This document shows positions 1 through 7,717 of a DNA stretch of 12,338 nt, piece by piece; position 1 is the stretch's first letter; each line of letters opens with the position of its first letter. Origin of the DNA: JBHJGO01 sp050331715 (GTDB lineage: Bacteria > Cyanobacteriota > Cyanobacteriia > Cyanobacteriales > Microcoleaceae). The stretch covers positions 1-12,338 of the forward strand of contig JBHJGO010000089.1 of the NCBI GenBank assembly GCA_050331715.1, written 5' to 3'. Below the pieces are notes generated by a model that did not search any database, had not been told where the DNA came from, and saw only the letters and a list, made by a program, of their open reading frames with translations. Made by a program: the position numbers and the translations under genes.

Positions 1-58
1 CCCGTTTCAGTATGCGTGGCTCAGGATTGCTCTGAATAAACTTATCTAGCTCTTTCAT
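1..58 (-). CDS. N-terminus of a probable IS630-type transposase or helix-turn-helix ORF, cut by the window edge
   Basis: A leftward ATG at 58-56 opens 19 codons that run off the left edge, starting MKELDKFIQSNPEPRILKR. From memory, this opening (a short acidic and aromatic stretch, then N-P-x-x-R-x-L-K-R) resembles the start of cyanobacterial IS630-family transposase ORFs, where it precedes a helix-turn-helix DNA-binding domain. No catalytic region is visible, and no clear Shine-Dalgarno sequence lies upstream. The neighbouring DNA up to 365 is non-coding and hairpin-rich, which fits the outer part of a mobile element. The family call rests on 19 residues and could be wrong; that the frame is coding is more likely than the exact family. 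Confidence 0.4.
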   Translation of the reverse strand, partial: MKELDKFIQSNPEPRILKR

Positions 59-130
59 TTACAAATTCACAAACTCAAATTTGGCCATTTGATTAGAATA
101 TACCATCTCTGGTTTTTCACAAATGAGATA

Positions 131-179
131 GGATTGCTATAAAGCCTTTCTAAAAGAATTTATTCCTTTATAGCAGTCC
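131..179. repeat. Inverted repeat (14-bp arms, 21-nt loop)
   Basis: The arms 131-144 (GGATTGCTATAAAG) and 166-179 (CTTTATAGCAGTCC) are complementary except for a single G-T wobble position. The loop is 145-165. It lies between the partial leftward ORF and the insertion sequence, in DNA with no gene. Confidence 0.6.
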
Positions 180-203
180 CAAATCAATCACGAAAAAAGT
201 AAG

Positions 204-232
204 GGGGTTTGGGGACTTAGTTCCTAAACCCC
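204..232. repeat. Stable hairpin (13-bp stem, 3-nt loop)
   Basis: Bases 204-216 pair along their full length with 220-232 around the loop TTA. Eleven pairs are Watson-Crick and two are G-U wobbles when read on the + strand. The stem is GC-rich at both ends. It could act as a terminator stem on the + strand, but only a short mixed tract (TATTTC) follows and no gene ends just before it. It is more likely part of the 117-253 repeat. Confidence 0.55.
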
Positions 233-359
233 TATTTCACAAATCATTTGTGATGGCTATGTAACTAAATCTATTGGGAAAGGGACGGGCTTGGGACTAT
301 CAAATTTTAGCGTTGGCTAGCCGATTTCCGTAAAATCACTCTGGCTAGTATCTTGAAAT

Positions 360-365
360 GTATAT
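360..365. repeat. Target-site duplication, left copy (gtatat)
   Basis: This hexamer directly precedes the left end of the insertion sequence and matches 2157-2162 exactly. Because gtatat is close to the reverse complement of itself, the exact border of repeat and target could shift by a base or two. Confidence 0.75.
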
Positions 366-393
366 GACACTGTTGGCGAACTCCGAAAGCAGC
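366..393 (+). repeat. Left terminal inverted repeat of the IS1182-family element
   Basis: It begins GACACTGTTGGCGAACTCC. The first 19 bases match the reverse complement of the right end perfectly, and 26 of 28 match overall. The transposase stop codon lies only a few bases further in. Confidence 0.9.
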
Positions 394-395
394 AA

Positions 396-2054
396 CTAAG
401 CAGGCTCTAGCGCCTTGAATCGAGAAACTCTGGTTTTTGCTAATGGAACTTCCTGAAACCAATTGAATAGCCGATCAATATTAATCGCTGCGCCAATTGC
501 CATATTCTGTAAGTGCGTCTTAGCCATGCCCATATAACGGGAACGTCGTAGACCGCAACTGGTAACACCTTGAGCAATCGTACTCTCGATGCCAGCGCGG
601 CGACGGTAACGTTCCTGACCTTCGGTTGTCGTTTGCATGAATCGAGCTTTTTCTAATGCTTCGTGTTCAGCTTGTGGCAGTAGATGCAGTGTCCGGCCAA
701 CGGTCGGCTTAGCTTTGGTGCAAAGTGAGCGAACTGGGCAATCAGCACAGTCTTGAGGATGAAATCTAGTCAGGATATAGGGCTTCCCCGAATCGCGGTT
801 GTAAGTTTTCCACGCCTGAGAAGTTTTGCCTTGCGGGCAGGTTACCTGTTCGTTTGCCCAATCAATCTCGAAGTGGTTCAAATTGAAGGCTCCTTCAGTT
901 CGCGTTTGCCAACTGGTATCAAAACGTGCTGGCCCAATCATCTCAATGCCTTGATTGTGTGCATTCACTAGCAGAAACGCATTGATATACGCAGCATCAG
1001 CAAAGTGCTCCTCGGGCCGGAGCTGTTTGTCTACTAGGGCTTGATGAATGTCGTCAATACACTGTGCCTCATGGACACTGGCATCAGTGGTCATCACATG
1101 AGTGACCAAATGACAGCTTTCGTCATCGCAAGTTTCACTCAGGTGGGTGATATAGCCTGTCCAAGTAGTGCCACAGCGGCGACGATAGCGCACATCTGTG
1201 TCATAGGGTGACTCAATGGTAGGTGTCTTGTTCGCCATCTGTTTATCGCTTTTCCAACGCAGGCTTGGGCCATCCTCATGAGAGTTGTATTCATAGTGAT
1301 ACGGCCAAAGTTCTGCGAGTGCTTGTACGGTTTTGAGAGCCTTACCCGCTGCGGCTATCTCTGAGTCGGTTAGGCATTTGAGCAGATATTCGCCATCTTC
1401 TCCAACCTGCTGTGCATAGGCGATGCGCTCTGCTGGTTTCGACGGCAGTCGGTAATCTTCAATCCGCCGCCCGTAGCGTTGATACCATTCTTCGGGTACT
1501 ATCTGCTGTAACCATTCAGGTGCCAAGACCGCTAACTCGTTCAGAGCAGCACGGAGCGTTTCACCGACCACTTCTAAACGGTTCAGGCTCCGGATTGCGC
1601 CTAAAACACGGGTGGAATCAGTCCGTTGCTTCCCACCCGCTTTGACCAGATTCAGCTCTTGGCAGCGCTCCAACAGTTTATCGAGTAGCAGATGTTCAAC
1701 TTTGCCTGCTAGCAAGCGACCCCGAAACTCGCTCAGGACGCTGTAGTCGAAGCCAGTATCACTCAGCTCTAGCCGCAGCAGATACTTCCAGTCGATACGC
1801 GAGCGCACAGCTTCCGCAGCTTGACGGTCAGATAAGTTTTCACGGAACTGCATGATAGTGACTAACGCTAGTCGCCATGGTGGGATGGCTGACTGGCCAA
1901 CCTTTGAGAACAGCTCTTTGAAGTCTGCATCTTCAAAGATTGGGCCGAGTTCATCGTGTAGTGTCACGTATGGATTGCCTTTAACAAATACGGCTTTAGC
2001 AACTTGTAGCGTATCAGCGGGTACTAACGAGTTTGGCTGGGGCTTTAGGGACAT
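396..2054 (-). CDS. IS1182-family transposase
   Basis: This 552-residue DDE transposase catalyses movement of the surrounding insertion sequence. The N-terminal part (about residues 45-125) is a DUF772-type domain, as in IS5/IS1182 transposases. The likely catalytic triad is D146 in TDSTRV, D353 in FADAAYIN and E490 in RRAGIESTIAQG. Between the last two lies a cysteine cluster (C406, C436, C439, C445, including CADCPVRSLC), typical of this family and probably metal-binding. The length is normal for IS1182, and there is no frameshift or internal stop, so the enzyme is probably functional. The ATG start gives the standard N-terminus MSLKPQP; the region before it (gagaaagaa) is only a weak ribosome-binding site, as is common for transposases. 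The exact IS name cannot be given without a database. Confidence 0.93.
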   Translation of the reverse strand: MSLKPQPNSLVPADTLQVAKAVFVKGNPYVTLHDELGPIFEDADFKELFSKVGQSAIPPWRLALVTIMQFRENLSDRQAAEAVRSRIDWKYLLRLELSDTGFDYSVLSEFRGRLLAGKVEHLLLDKLLERCQELNLVKAGGKQRTDSTRVLGAIRSLNRLEVVGETLRAALNELAVLAPEWLQQIVPEEWYQRYGRRIEDYRLPSKPAERIAYAQQVGEDGEYLLKCLTDSEIAAAGKALKTVQALAELWPYHYEYNSHEDGPSLRWKSDKQMANKTPTIESPYDTDVRYRRRCGTTWTGYITHLSETCDDESCHLVTHVMTTDASVHEAQCIDDIHQALVDKQLRPEEHFADAAYINAFLLVNAHNQGIEMIGPARFDTSWQTRTEGAFNLNHFEIDWANEQVTCPQGKTSQAWKTYNRDSGKPYILTRFHPQDCADCPVRSLCTKAKPTVGRTLHLLPQAEHEALEKARFMQTTTEGQERYRRRAGIESTIAQGVTSCGLRRSRYMGMAKTHLQNMAIGAAINIDRLFNWFQEVPLAKTRVSRFKALEPA

Positions 2055-2128
2055 GGCTGTTCTTTCTCAGAGCGTTTTGCGATCTCACTTCGTATAGCGA
2101 TGAATTGGCCCCACCTTATCAATTTTTC

Positions 2129-2156
2129 GCTACTTTTGGAGTTCGCCAACAGTGTC
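2129..2156 (-). repeat. Right terminal inverted repeat of the IS1182-family element
   Basis: Read on the minus strand it starts GACACTGTTGGCGAACTCC, identical over 19 bases to the left end, then differs at two of the next nine positions. It lies upstream of the transposase gene and so probably contains or borders its promoter. Confidence 0.9.
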
Positions 2157-2162
2157 GTATAT
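2157..2162. repeat. Target-site duplication, right copy (gtatat)
   Basis: This hexamer immediately follows the right inverted repeat and is identical to 360-365. Between it and the kinase start at 2275 there are 112 AT-rich bases with no recognisable strong promoter. If the native promoter lay further upstream, the insertion has displaced it. Confidence 0.75.
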
Positions 2163-2274
2163 TAAGCTAAAAGTTAAAAGAAGCTCTGTGCTGAGAACTT
2201 GGCCTGTCTATTATTTAGGTTTATCAAGAACTATTTAAGAATAACTCCTTTAATTAAATCTCTAAATCCATCCT

Positions 2275-3933
2275 ATGACTACGAACAATTCAGTGATTAC
2301 TGATTTTTCATCTACAAACCGACAACTCAAAAACTATCAAATTCTCGAATGTCTATATACAGGCTCTAAGTCTATTGTCTATCGGGCAAAACGGATCTCA
2401 GATCAACAGCTTGTGATTCAGAAACTGCTCCGCAATGAACATCCTAGCTTTAATGAATTAATCCAATTCCAGAATCAGTATACGATTATTCAAGGTTTGG
2501 ATTTGGCTGGCATAATTCAGCCCATTGCCCTGGAGCCTTATCATAACAGCTTGCTATTGGTCATGCTAGATGATGGTTCAATTTCCCTCAGTCGCTATTT
2601 GGAGACACAGAGCCTAGAGGCTAAAGATCGTCTAGAGCTTGGGTTAAATGTCGGACTCCAATTGGCTAAGACACTGGCAGACCTGCACCAGCATCGAATT
2701 ATTCATAAAGATATTAAGCCTCAAAATATTCTAATTCATCCACAGACTTTAGCAATTAAAGTTATTGATTTTAGCATTGCCTCTCAGCTTCCCCAGGAAA
2801 CCAAAGAAATTCAGAATCCCAGTACTCTAGAAGGGACTCTTGCTTACATTGCTCCTGAACAAACGGGCAGAATGAATCGAGGGATTGACTACCGCTCTGA
2901 TTTTTATTCTCTGGGAATCACGCTCTATGAACTCTTCACCGGACAACTCCCGTTTCAAAGTGATGATCCCCTGGAATTGGTCTATGCTCATCTAGCTCAG
3001 AAGCCGGTTCCGATTTCAGAGTTAAATCCTGAAGTTCCAACCGTCGTTGCGGCAATGGTTACCAAACTGATGGCAAAAAATGCAGAAGACCGCTATCAGA
3101 GTGCTGTGGGGTTGAAGGCTGATTTTTCCGATTGCCTGAACCAGTGGAAGGCAACGGGAACAATTCAGAAATTTGTGCCAGGAGAACTGGATGAGATGGC
3201 CCAGTTCAATATCCCCCAGAAACTTTACGGGCGGGAAACGCAAGTCAATGCTTTGATGCAGGTCTTTGAACGGATTAGTCAAGGGAGCTTTGAACTCGTG
3301 CTAATCGGAGGCTATTCTGGTGTGGGTAAAACCGCCCTAGTGAATGAAATGCTCCGCCAATTGACCCGTACCAGGGGCTATTTCAGCGCTGGTAAGTTTG
3401 ACCAGTTCCGTCGTCTACCCATGGATGCGCCGATTCAGGGCTGTCGAGGATTTATTCGAGAGATCCTCACAGAGAGTCAGGAACGCCTAAACTATTGGCG
3501 AGATCGCTTTCTCAAGGTTTTAGGGGCCAATGCTCAATTAATAATTGATGCGATTCCGGAGCTAGAGTTGATTATTGGTGAACAACCTCCTGTTCCAGAA
3601 GTTGGAGCCATCGAGGCAGCGCAGCGTCTAGGCCAGACCTTCAATCAGTTCAACCAAACTTTTTCCTCCGCTGAGCATCCCTACATCTGCTTCATGGATG
3701 ATTTGCAATGGGCTGATAGTGCTAGTTTACAGAGCTTACAGTCTTTCTTGTCAGACTCCAACAGTCATCATTTTCTGATTGTTACTGCCTATAGAGATAA
3801 TGAAGTCAGTCCGACACACCCATTTATTCAGACAGTAGAATCCCTACGGCAATCAGGGGTGAAAATCCCTGGAGCCACTGCAACTGATTCATGTCGCTCA
3901 ACTGGTCGCAGATACCTTGCACACCACCGTTGA
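2275..3933 (+). CDS. N-terminal half: Ser/Thr protein kinase domain plus start of AAA ATPase
   Basis: Residues 20-285 form a eukaryote-like kinase domain: ATP-anchoring K50 (VIQK), catalytic loop HKDIKPQN (144-151, D146), DFS instead of DFG at 165-167, and the activation-segment end APEQTGR (193-199). The glycine-rich loop is degenerate (TGSKSIVY); from memory both this and DFS are usual in this family, so activity is not excluded. Residues about 315-525 are an AAA_16/STAND-type ATPase with Walker A GYSGVGKT (346-353) and Walker B CFMDDLQWAD (472-481). The last 20 or so residues are out-of-frame junk caused by the frameshift. If translated alone, the product would carry the kinase and the nucleotide-binding core but lack the sensor and output half. 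No clear Shine-Dalgarno sequence precedes the ATG. No transmembrane segment is visible, so it is cytoplasmic. Confidence 0.88.
   Translation: MTTNNSVITDFSSTNRQLKNYQILECLYTGSKSIVYRAKRISDQQLVIQKLLRNEHPSFNELIQFQNQYTIIQGLDLAGIIQPIALEPYHNSLLLVMLDDGSISLSRYLETQSLEAKDRLELGLNVGLQLAKTLADLHQHRIIHKDIKPQNILIHPQTLAIKVIDFSIASQLPQETKEIQNPSTLEGTLAYIAPEQTGRMNRGIDYRSDFYSLGITLYELFTGQLPFQSDDPLELVYAHLAQKPVPISELNPEVPTVVAAMVTKLMAKNAEDRYQSAVGLKADFSDCLNQWKATGTIQKFVPGELDEMAQFNIPQKLYGRETQVNALMQVFERISQGSFELVLIGGYSGVGKTALVNEMLRQLTRTRGYFSAGKFDQFRRLPMDAPIQGCRGFIREILTESQERLNYWRDRFLKVLGANAQLIIDAIPELELIIGEQPPVPEVGAIEAAQRLGQTFNQFNQTFSSAEHPYICFMDDLQWADSASLQSLQSFLSDSNSHHFLIVTAYRDNEVSPTHPFIQTVESLRQSGVKIPGATATDSCRSTGRRYLAHHR
3860..3871 (+). 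other. Frameshift site in the trifunctional kinase gene
   Basis: At 3860-3862 the +1 frame still has a stop (TGA), and from 3863 it is open. Frame 0 is family-like up to the codons for V-K-I (3858-3867). The two coding frames therefore meet within about twelve bases, in gtgaaaatccctggag. Family members, as far as I recall, have a few more residues between this point and the L-x-P-L that follows, which favours a small deletion over a one-base insertion. Confidence 0.7.
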
Positions 3934-6900
3934 ATCAGTCATGTCCCTGGCTAAATTGCTATTTGAGAAAACCAATGGTAATCCCTTTTTCCTGACTCAG
4001 TTACTCAAATCATTGTACGAAGAGGAATTGATCTGGTTTGACATGGAGGCTCGAAAGTGGAGATGGGCTTTAGGAAGAATTCAACAGGAAGGGGTTACAG
4101 ATAATGTGGTGGAACTAATGATTAGCCGAATTGGTCAGCTACCAGAAACTACACAAAGGGCTTTACAAGTTGCAGCTAATATCGGGAATCAATTTGACTT
4201 GAAAACCCTGGCAGTTGCTGCCGAGAGATCTGTACAAGGGATAGGTCAGAATCTATGGCCAGCAATTCGAGAAGGACTCATCATCCCAACCACCGAAGCT
4301 TATAAAGCATATCAGACTGCAGTAGAAATTCAGCATTCTATTCCAGATGCTCGTGAGTGTACCTATCGGTTCCTGCATGACCGGGTACAGCAAGCAGCCT
4401 ATGAACTGATTCCAGAAGAACAAAAGCAAATAACCCACTACCGTATTGGACAACTGTTGTTCAAAAATAGCTCAGAAATAGAACGATACGAGAGGATTTT
4501 TGAGATAGTCAACCACCTAAACCACGGAGCAACATTAGTCAACGCTCAGGCTGAACGAAATCAGTTGGCTCAGCTAAATCTAATTGCTGGACAGAAAGCA
4601 AAAGCAATCGCGGCCTACAGTACCGCCTGTAATTATTTCGTAGCAGGTTTGAGGATAGCTGAAGAAAATTCTTGGCAAACCCAGTATGAATTGACCCTAT
4701 CTCTGCATTATGGATGGACTGAAGTTCTATATTTACTCGGTGAATTTGAGCAGATGAGAAGTGCGAGTTCAATAGTCATACAAAATTCCTCGAACCTAAT
4801 AGATAAAATACCAGTTTATCTGACTCAAATATCGGCGTATCAAGGACAAGGAGAAGGACTAAAAGCACTTGAGCTCGGTTTGCAAGTACTTGAGCTACTA
4901 GGCATCAAGCTTCCAGATAAACCTGCCAAACAGGATATTAGTCAAGCCATGGAGAAAACTATCTTACTATTTGAAAACAAAAACCGCGAAGAATTAATCT
5001 ATGCAGACGAAACTCATAACCCCAAAGTAATAGCCTCTCAAAAAATCTTGTCTATAATGATGGGTTGTACTTATTTAGAAGCTCCAATGTTTTTGCCTTT
5101 GATTATCTGCGAACAAGCTCGCTTATCCATCTGTTTTGGAAAAACGGATCTAGCAGCTCAAATCTATGGAAACTATGGGATGCTCTTATGTAGCTCTGTA
5201 TCGAGTATTGAGTCTGGAAATAAAGCAGGAGAAATCGCTTTGGAACTATTTAAAGAATCAACAGAACAAAACTCCAAAGCTTGTGTTTATAATCTTATCT
5301 ATTCTTATATCAGACCCTGGAAATATTCATTGAGAGCTTCTCTAGAACCATTAAAAAATAGTTTTAATAGTGGTTTGGGGACAGGCGAAACTGAGTATGC
5401 ATCATATGCGATCTGCCACTATTGTATGTTCCTTTTTCTTTCGGGAGAGACATTAGATCAAGTTGAAAAAGAAATATCCATCTATAAGAAAGCTGTTAAA
5501 GAAGTCCATCAGGTTACTATGTATAACCTGCTAGGTGTTATCTATCAATCCATAATACCCCTTATGAATGCAAATGATAGCCCTACTCGGATGAACGAAA
5601 AAGTTGATCATAAACTAGATGTTGATATTTCTCAAGAACTAGAATTGAAGGATGGTATTTCTTTTTGTATCTTGTATATTAATAAGCTTGTATTGAGTTA
5701 TCTTTCTGGTGAAATTGAATCAGCAATTCACTTTTCTCAAGAAGCAAATCAATATCTGGATTATATTCCTGCTGAAATATACAACTCAACCTTTCATTTT
5801 TATCGTGCATTGACTTATTTAGCTGACGATACTGTACCGAGCCCGGATGGAGATTGTTTTACAACTGAATTAATAGAAAGTTTTAATAAAACAAAATACT
5901 TTGCTATCCATGCTCCAATGAATCACCAACACAAAGTTGACTTGGTAGAAGCTGAAAAATGTCGAGTCTTAGGTCAGAAAGCCGAAGCGATAGAGCGATA
6001 CGATAAAGCAATCGCTGGAGCGAAGGAAAACGAATACATTCAGGAGGAAGCGCTAGCCAATGAGCTAGCGGCAAAGTTCTACCTGGAGTGGGGTAAAGAA
6101 AAAATCGCTCAAGCGTATCTGATCGAAGCCTACTATTGTTACGGACGGTGGGGTACGGCAGCAAAAACTACTCAACTTGAACAGCAATATCCAGAACTAC
6201 TCTCTCCTATTTTACAACAGAAGAGGGTTGGCTTAGATTCTTTCCAAACTCAGACGACAACTGGCCGAATTCATCAGAATACCTCTCAATATGTGGCCTC
6301 TAGTAGTAGCATTTCTCACTTGTTAGATTTAACCAGTGTGATGAAAGCTTCTCAGGTTTTATCAGGTGAGATAGAACTAGAGAAATTGTTGACTAAGTTA
6401 ATGCGGGTGATTCTAGAGAATGCCGGGGCAACTAAAGGGGTGTTACTGATGAATCGAGATCAAACACTAAGCGTCGAAGTAATTGCAACCCAATCTTCAG
6501 AATGGGGAATTAGCATCAATCAGCAAACTTTACTGACTATAGAAAGCTTAGATATTCCGCTCAAACTGATAAATTTGGTCAAACGTCAGCTAGAACCCAT
6601 AATCGTTGATGATGTGCTGAACCATGCTGAATGTGCATCTGATCCATACCTGATTCAGCAACAACCGAAAAGTTTACTGTGCTTACCGATTCTGAGTCAC
6701 GGCGAGTTACTAGCAATTCTATATCTGGAAAATCAGTTAATCACACAGGCTTTCACCAATGAACGAGTAGAAATCTTAAAGCTCCTCTGTTCTCAGGCAG
6801 CCATTTCTCTAGAAAATGCAGAACTCTATCAGAAATCCCAGAATTATGCCCATCAATTAGAACAGTCTTTGACTCAGTTACAAGAAGCCCAGGTTCAGCT

Positions 6901-7717
6901 AGTCCAGAGTGAAAAAATGTCTGCTTTGGGTCAGATGATGTCAGGTATTACCCATGAGATTAATAATCCTCTGGGGTTTGTTGCCGGTAATATCGGCCAA
7001 GTTGAGGAAGCATTGCAAGATGTGTTTGAGTATCTGGAACTGTACCAAAAATATCATCCACCGGGAGAAGAAGTTACAGCCTATGCTGAAGAAATTGAGT
7101 TGGAATACGTATTAGAAGATCTACCTGAAATGGTGACTTCGATGAAAACGGGCATCAATCGCATCAAAGAAATTAGCAAATCAATGCGAATTTTCTCCCG
7201 CGCAGATCAGGAGAAAACCGTTGGCTTTAACTTGCATGAAGGTCTAGACAGCACACTACTAATTCTAAGGCATCGGCTCAAAGCAACTGAGAAACGTCCA
7301 GAGATCCAGGTGATCAAAGAGTACGGCGATCTCCCTCAAGTGAATGGTTTTCCTGGTCAATTGAATCAGGTGTTTATGAATATTCTAGCCAATGCGGCTG
7401 ATGTCTTCGATGAAATGAGTACAGAACGCTCAATCGATGAGATGAAGCCGCATTCTTATCAGATTACATTAAAAACAAAGCTAGATTCTGACAATCAAAT
7501 GGTAGTGGTACGGATTCAAGATAATGGCGGTGGGATGCCTGAGGAAACGAAAGCCAAGATATTCGAGCATTTATTCACAACAAAAGCCGTTGGCAAAGGG
7601 ACAGGGTTGGGGCTTTCCATCGCACGCCAAATTGTAGTTGACAAACATCATGGAAAACTTGAATGCTATTCAACCCTAGGCCAAGGTACAGAGTTTATTA
7701 TTCAGTTACCCACTTAA
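3917..7717 (+). CDS. C-terminal half: ATPase end, TPR-like region, GAF and histidine kinase
   Basis: The frame is open from 3863; the listed start is a TTG at 3917 without a ribosome-binding site, so independent translation is doubtful. Residues 1-45 (SLAKLLFEKTNGNPFF) finish the ATPase module. Residues about 190-765 are helical and TPR-like, with the recognisable block KAEAIERYDKAIAGAKENEY near 687. A GAF sensor domain covers about 810-970, followed by a coiled coil (HQLEQSLTQLQEAQ). The histidine kinase has phospho-acceptor H1013 in ITHEINNPLG, an N box with N1155 and N1159, D1202 in DNGGGMP, and GKGTGLGL (1226-1233). All phosphotransfer motifs are intact. No receiver domain is attached, so a separate response regulator would be needed. 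The stretch about 4770-5900 is visibly more AT-rich than the rest. The 3' end overlaps hisZ by 20 bp. Confidence 0.87.
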   Translation: MHTTVESVMSLAKLLFEKTNGNPFFLTQLLKSLYEEELIWFDMEARKWRWALGRIQQEGVTDNVVELMISRIGQLPETTQRALQVAANIGNQFDLKTLAVAAERSVQGIGQNLWPAIREGLIIPTTEAYKAYQTAVEIQHSIPDARECTYRFLHDRVQQAAYELIPEEQKQITHYRIGQLLFKNSSEIERYERIFEIVNHLNHGATLVNAQAERNQLAQLNLIAGQKAKAIAAYSTACNYFVAGLRIAEENSWQTQYELTLSLHYGWTEVLYLLGEFEQMRSASSIVIQNSSNLIDKIPVYLTQISAYQGQGEGLKALELGLQVLELLGIKLPDKPAKQDISQAMEKTILLFENKNREELIYADETHNPKVIASQKILSIMMGCTYLEAPMFLPLIICEQARLSICFGKTDLAAQIYGNYGMLLCSSVSSIESGNKAGEIALELFKESTEQNSKACVYNLIYSYIRPWKYSLRASLEPLKNSFNSGLGTGETEYASYAICHYCMFLFLSGETLDQVEKEISIYKKAVKEVHQVTMYNLLGVIYQSIIPLMNANDSPTRMNEKVDHKLDVDISQELELKDGISFCILYINKLVLSYLSGEIESAIHFSQEANQYLDYIPAEIYNSTFHFYRALTYLADDTVPSPDGDCFTTELIESFNKTKYFAIHAPMNHQHKVDLVEAEKCRVLGQKAEAIERYDKAIAGAKENEYIQEEALANELAAKFYLEWGKEKIAQAYLIEAYYCYGRWGTAAKTTQLEQQYPELLSPILQQKRVGLDSFQTQTTTGRIHQNTSQYVASSSSISHLLDLTSVMKASQVLSGEIELEKLLTKLMRVILENAGATKGVLLMNRDQTLSVEVIATQSSEWGISINQQTLLTIESLDIPLKLINLVKRQLEPIIVDDVLNHAECASDPYLIQQQPKSLLCLPILSHGELLAILYLENQLITQAFTNERVEILKLLCSQAAISLENAELYQKSQNYAHQLEQSLTQLQEAQVQLVQSEKMSALGQMMSGITHEINNPLGFVAGNIGQVEEALQDVFEYLELYQKYHPPGEEVTAYAEEIELEYVLEDLPEMVTSMKTGINRIKEISKSMRIFSRADQEKTVGFNLHEGLDSTLLILRHRLKATEKRPEIQVIKEYGDLPQVNGFPGQLNQVFMNILANAADVFDEMSTERSIDEMKPHSYQITLKTKLDSDNQMVVVRIQDNGGGMPEETKAKIFEHLFTTKAVGKGTGLGLSIARQIVVDKHHGKLECYSTLGQGTEFIIQLPT
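7698..7717. other. 20-bp convergent overlap of two stop regions
   Basis: The plus-strand kinase gene stops with TAA at 7715-7717, and minus-strand hisZ stops with TAA at 7700-7698. The last six codons of each gene are therefore encoded on opposite strands of the same DNA. There is no room for a conventional terminator between the two genes, so transcripts from both sides probably run into each other. Confidence 0.85.

Larger units (their letters stand above)
117..253. repeat. Candidate MITE-like element: 137-bp non-coding segment with 10-bp terminal inverted repeats
   Basis: The segment begins with TCACAAATGA (117-126) and ends with its exact reverse complement TCATTTGTGA (244-253). Inside are two strong hairpins (131-179 and 204-232) and no credible ORF. 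The right arm also forms its own local stem, TCACAAA-tca-TTTGTGA (237-253). Short, non-coding, inverted-repeat-bounded and foldable is the profile of a miniature inverted-repeat transposable element. No convincing target-site duplication flanks it, and no second copy lies in the window, so the assignment is tentative. The rest of 59-359 holds no other feature that I can support. Confidence 0.3.
366..2156 (-). mobile_element. Complete IS1182-family insertion sequence, 1791 bp
   Basis: The boundaries come from terminal inverted repeats at 366-393 and 2129-2156 and from an identical hexamer, gtatat, flanking both sides (360-365 and 2157-2162). The element carries one full-length transposase gene filling almost its whole length, with its stop 30 bp from the left end. 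Intact ends, an uninterrupted transposase and a perfect target duplication suggest a recent, possibly still mobile insertion. It sits in the intergenic DNA upstream of the large signalling gene at 2275. Its transposase is transcribed away from that gene. Confidence 0.9.
2275..7717 (+). pseudogene. Whole locus of the trifunctional Ser/Thr kinase/ATPase/sensor histidine kinase, split by a frameshift
   Basis: The two ORFs at 2275-3933 and 3917-7717 are the halves of one gene. The first frame runs normally to about GVKI (codons ending near 3867), then turns into sequence unlike the family (from IPGATATD on) and stops at 3931. The +1 frame is open from 3863 and directly supplies the expected continuation SLEPLQLIHVAQLVADTL. 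Restoring the frame gives a protein of about 1,814 residues, normal for this cyanobacterial family (HstK-type in Anabaena). A small deletion of 3n+2 bases or an insertion of 3n+1 bases would explain it, as would a sequencing error. No other break is seen in the locus. Confidence 0.8.

Noticed and set aside
366..2156. A composite or cargo-carrying transposon
   Set aside because: The element contains only the transposase, and no second copy of its ends appears elsewhere in the window.
3860..3871. Programmed +1 frameshifting at aaaatccctgg
   Set aside because: There is no classic slippery codon followed by a stop or rare codon at the shift point, and frame 0 runs on about 20 codons before stopping. 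A simple indel explains it better.
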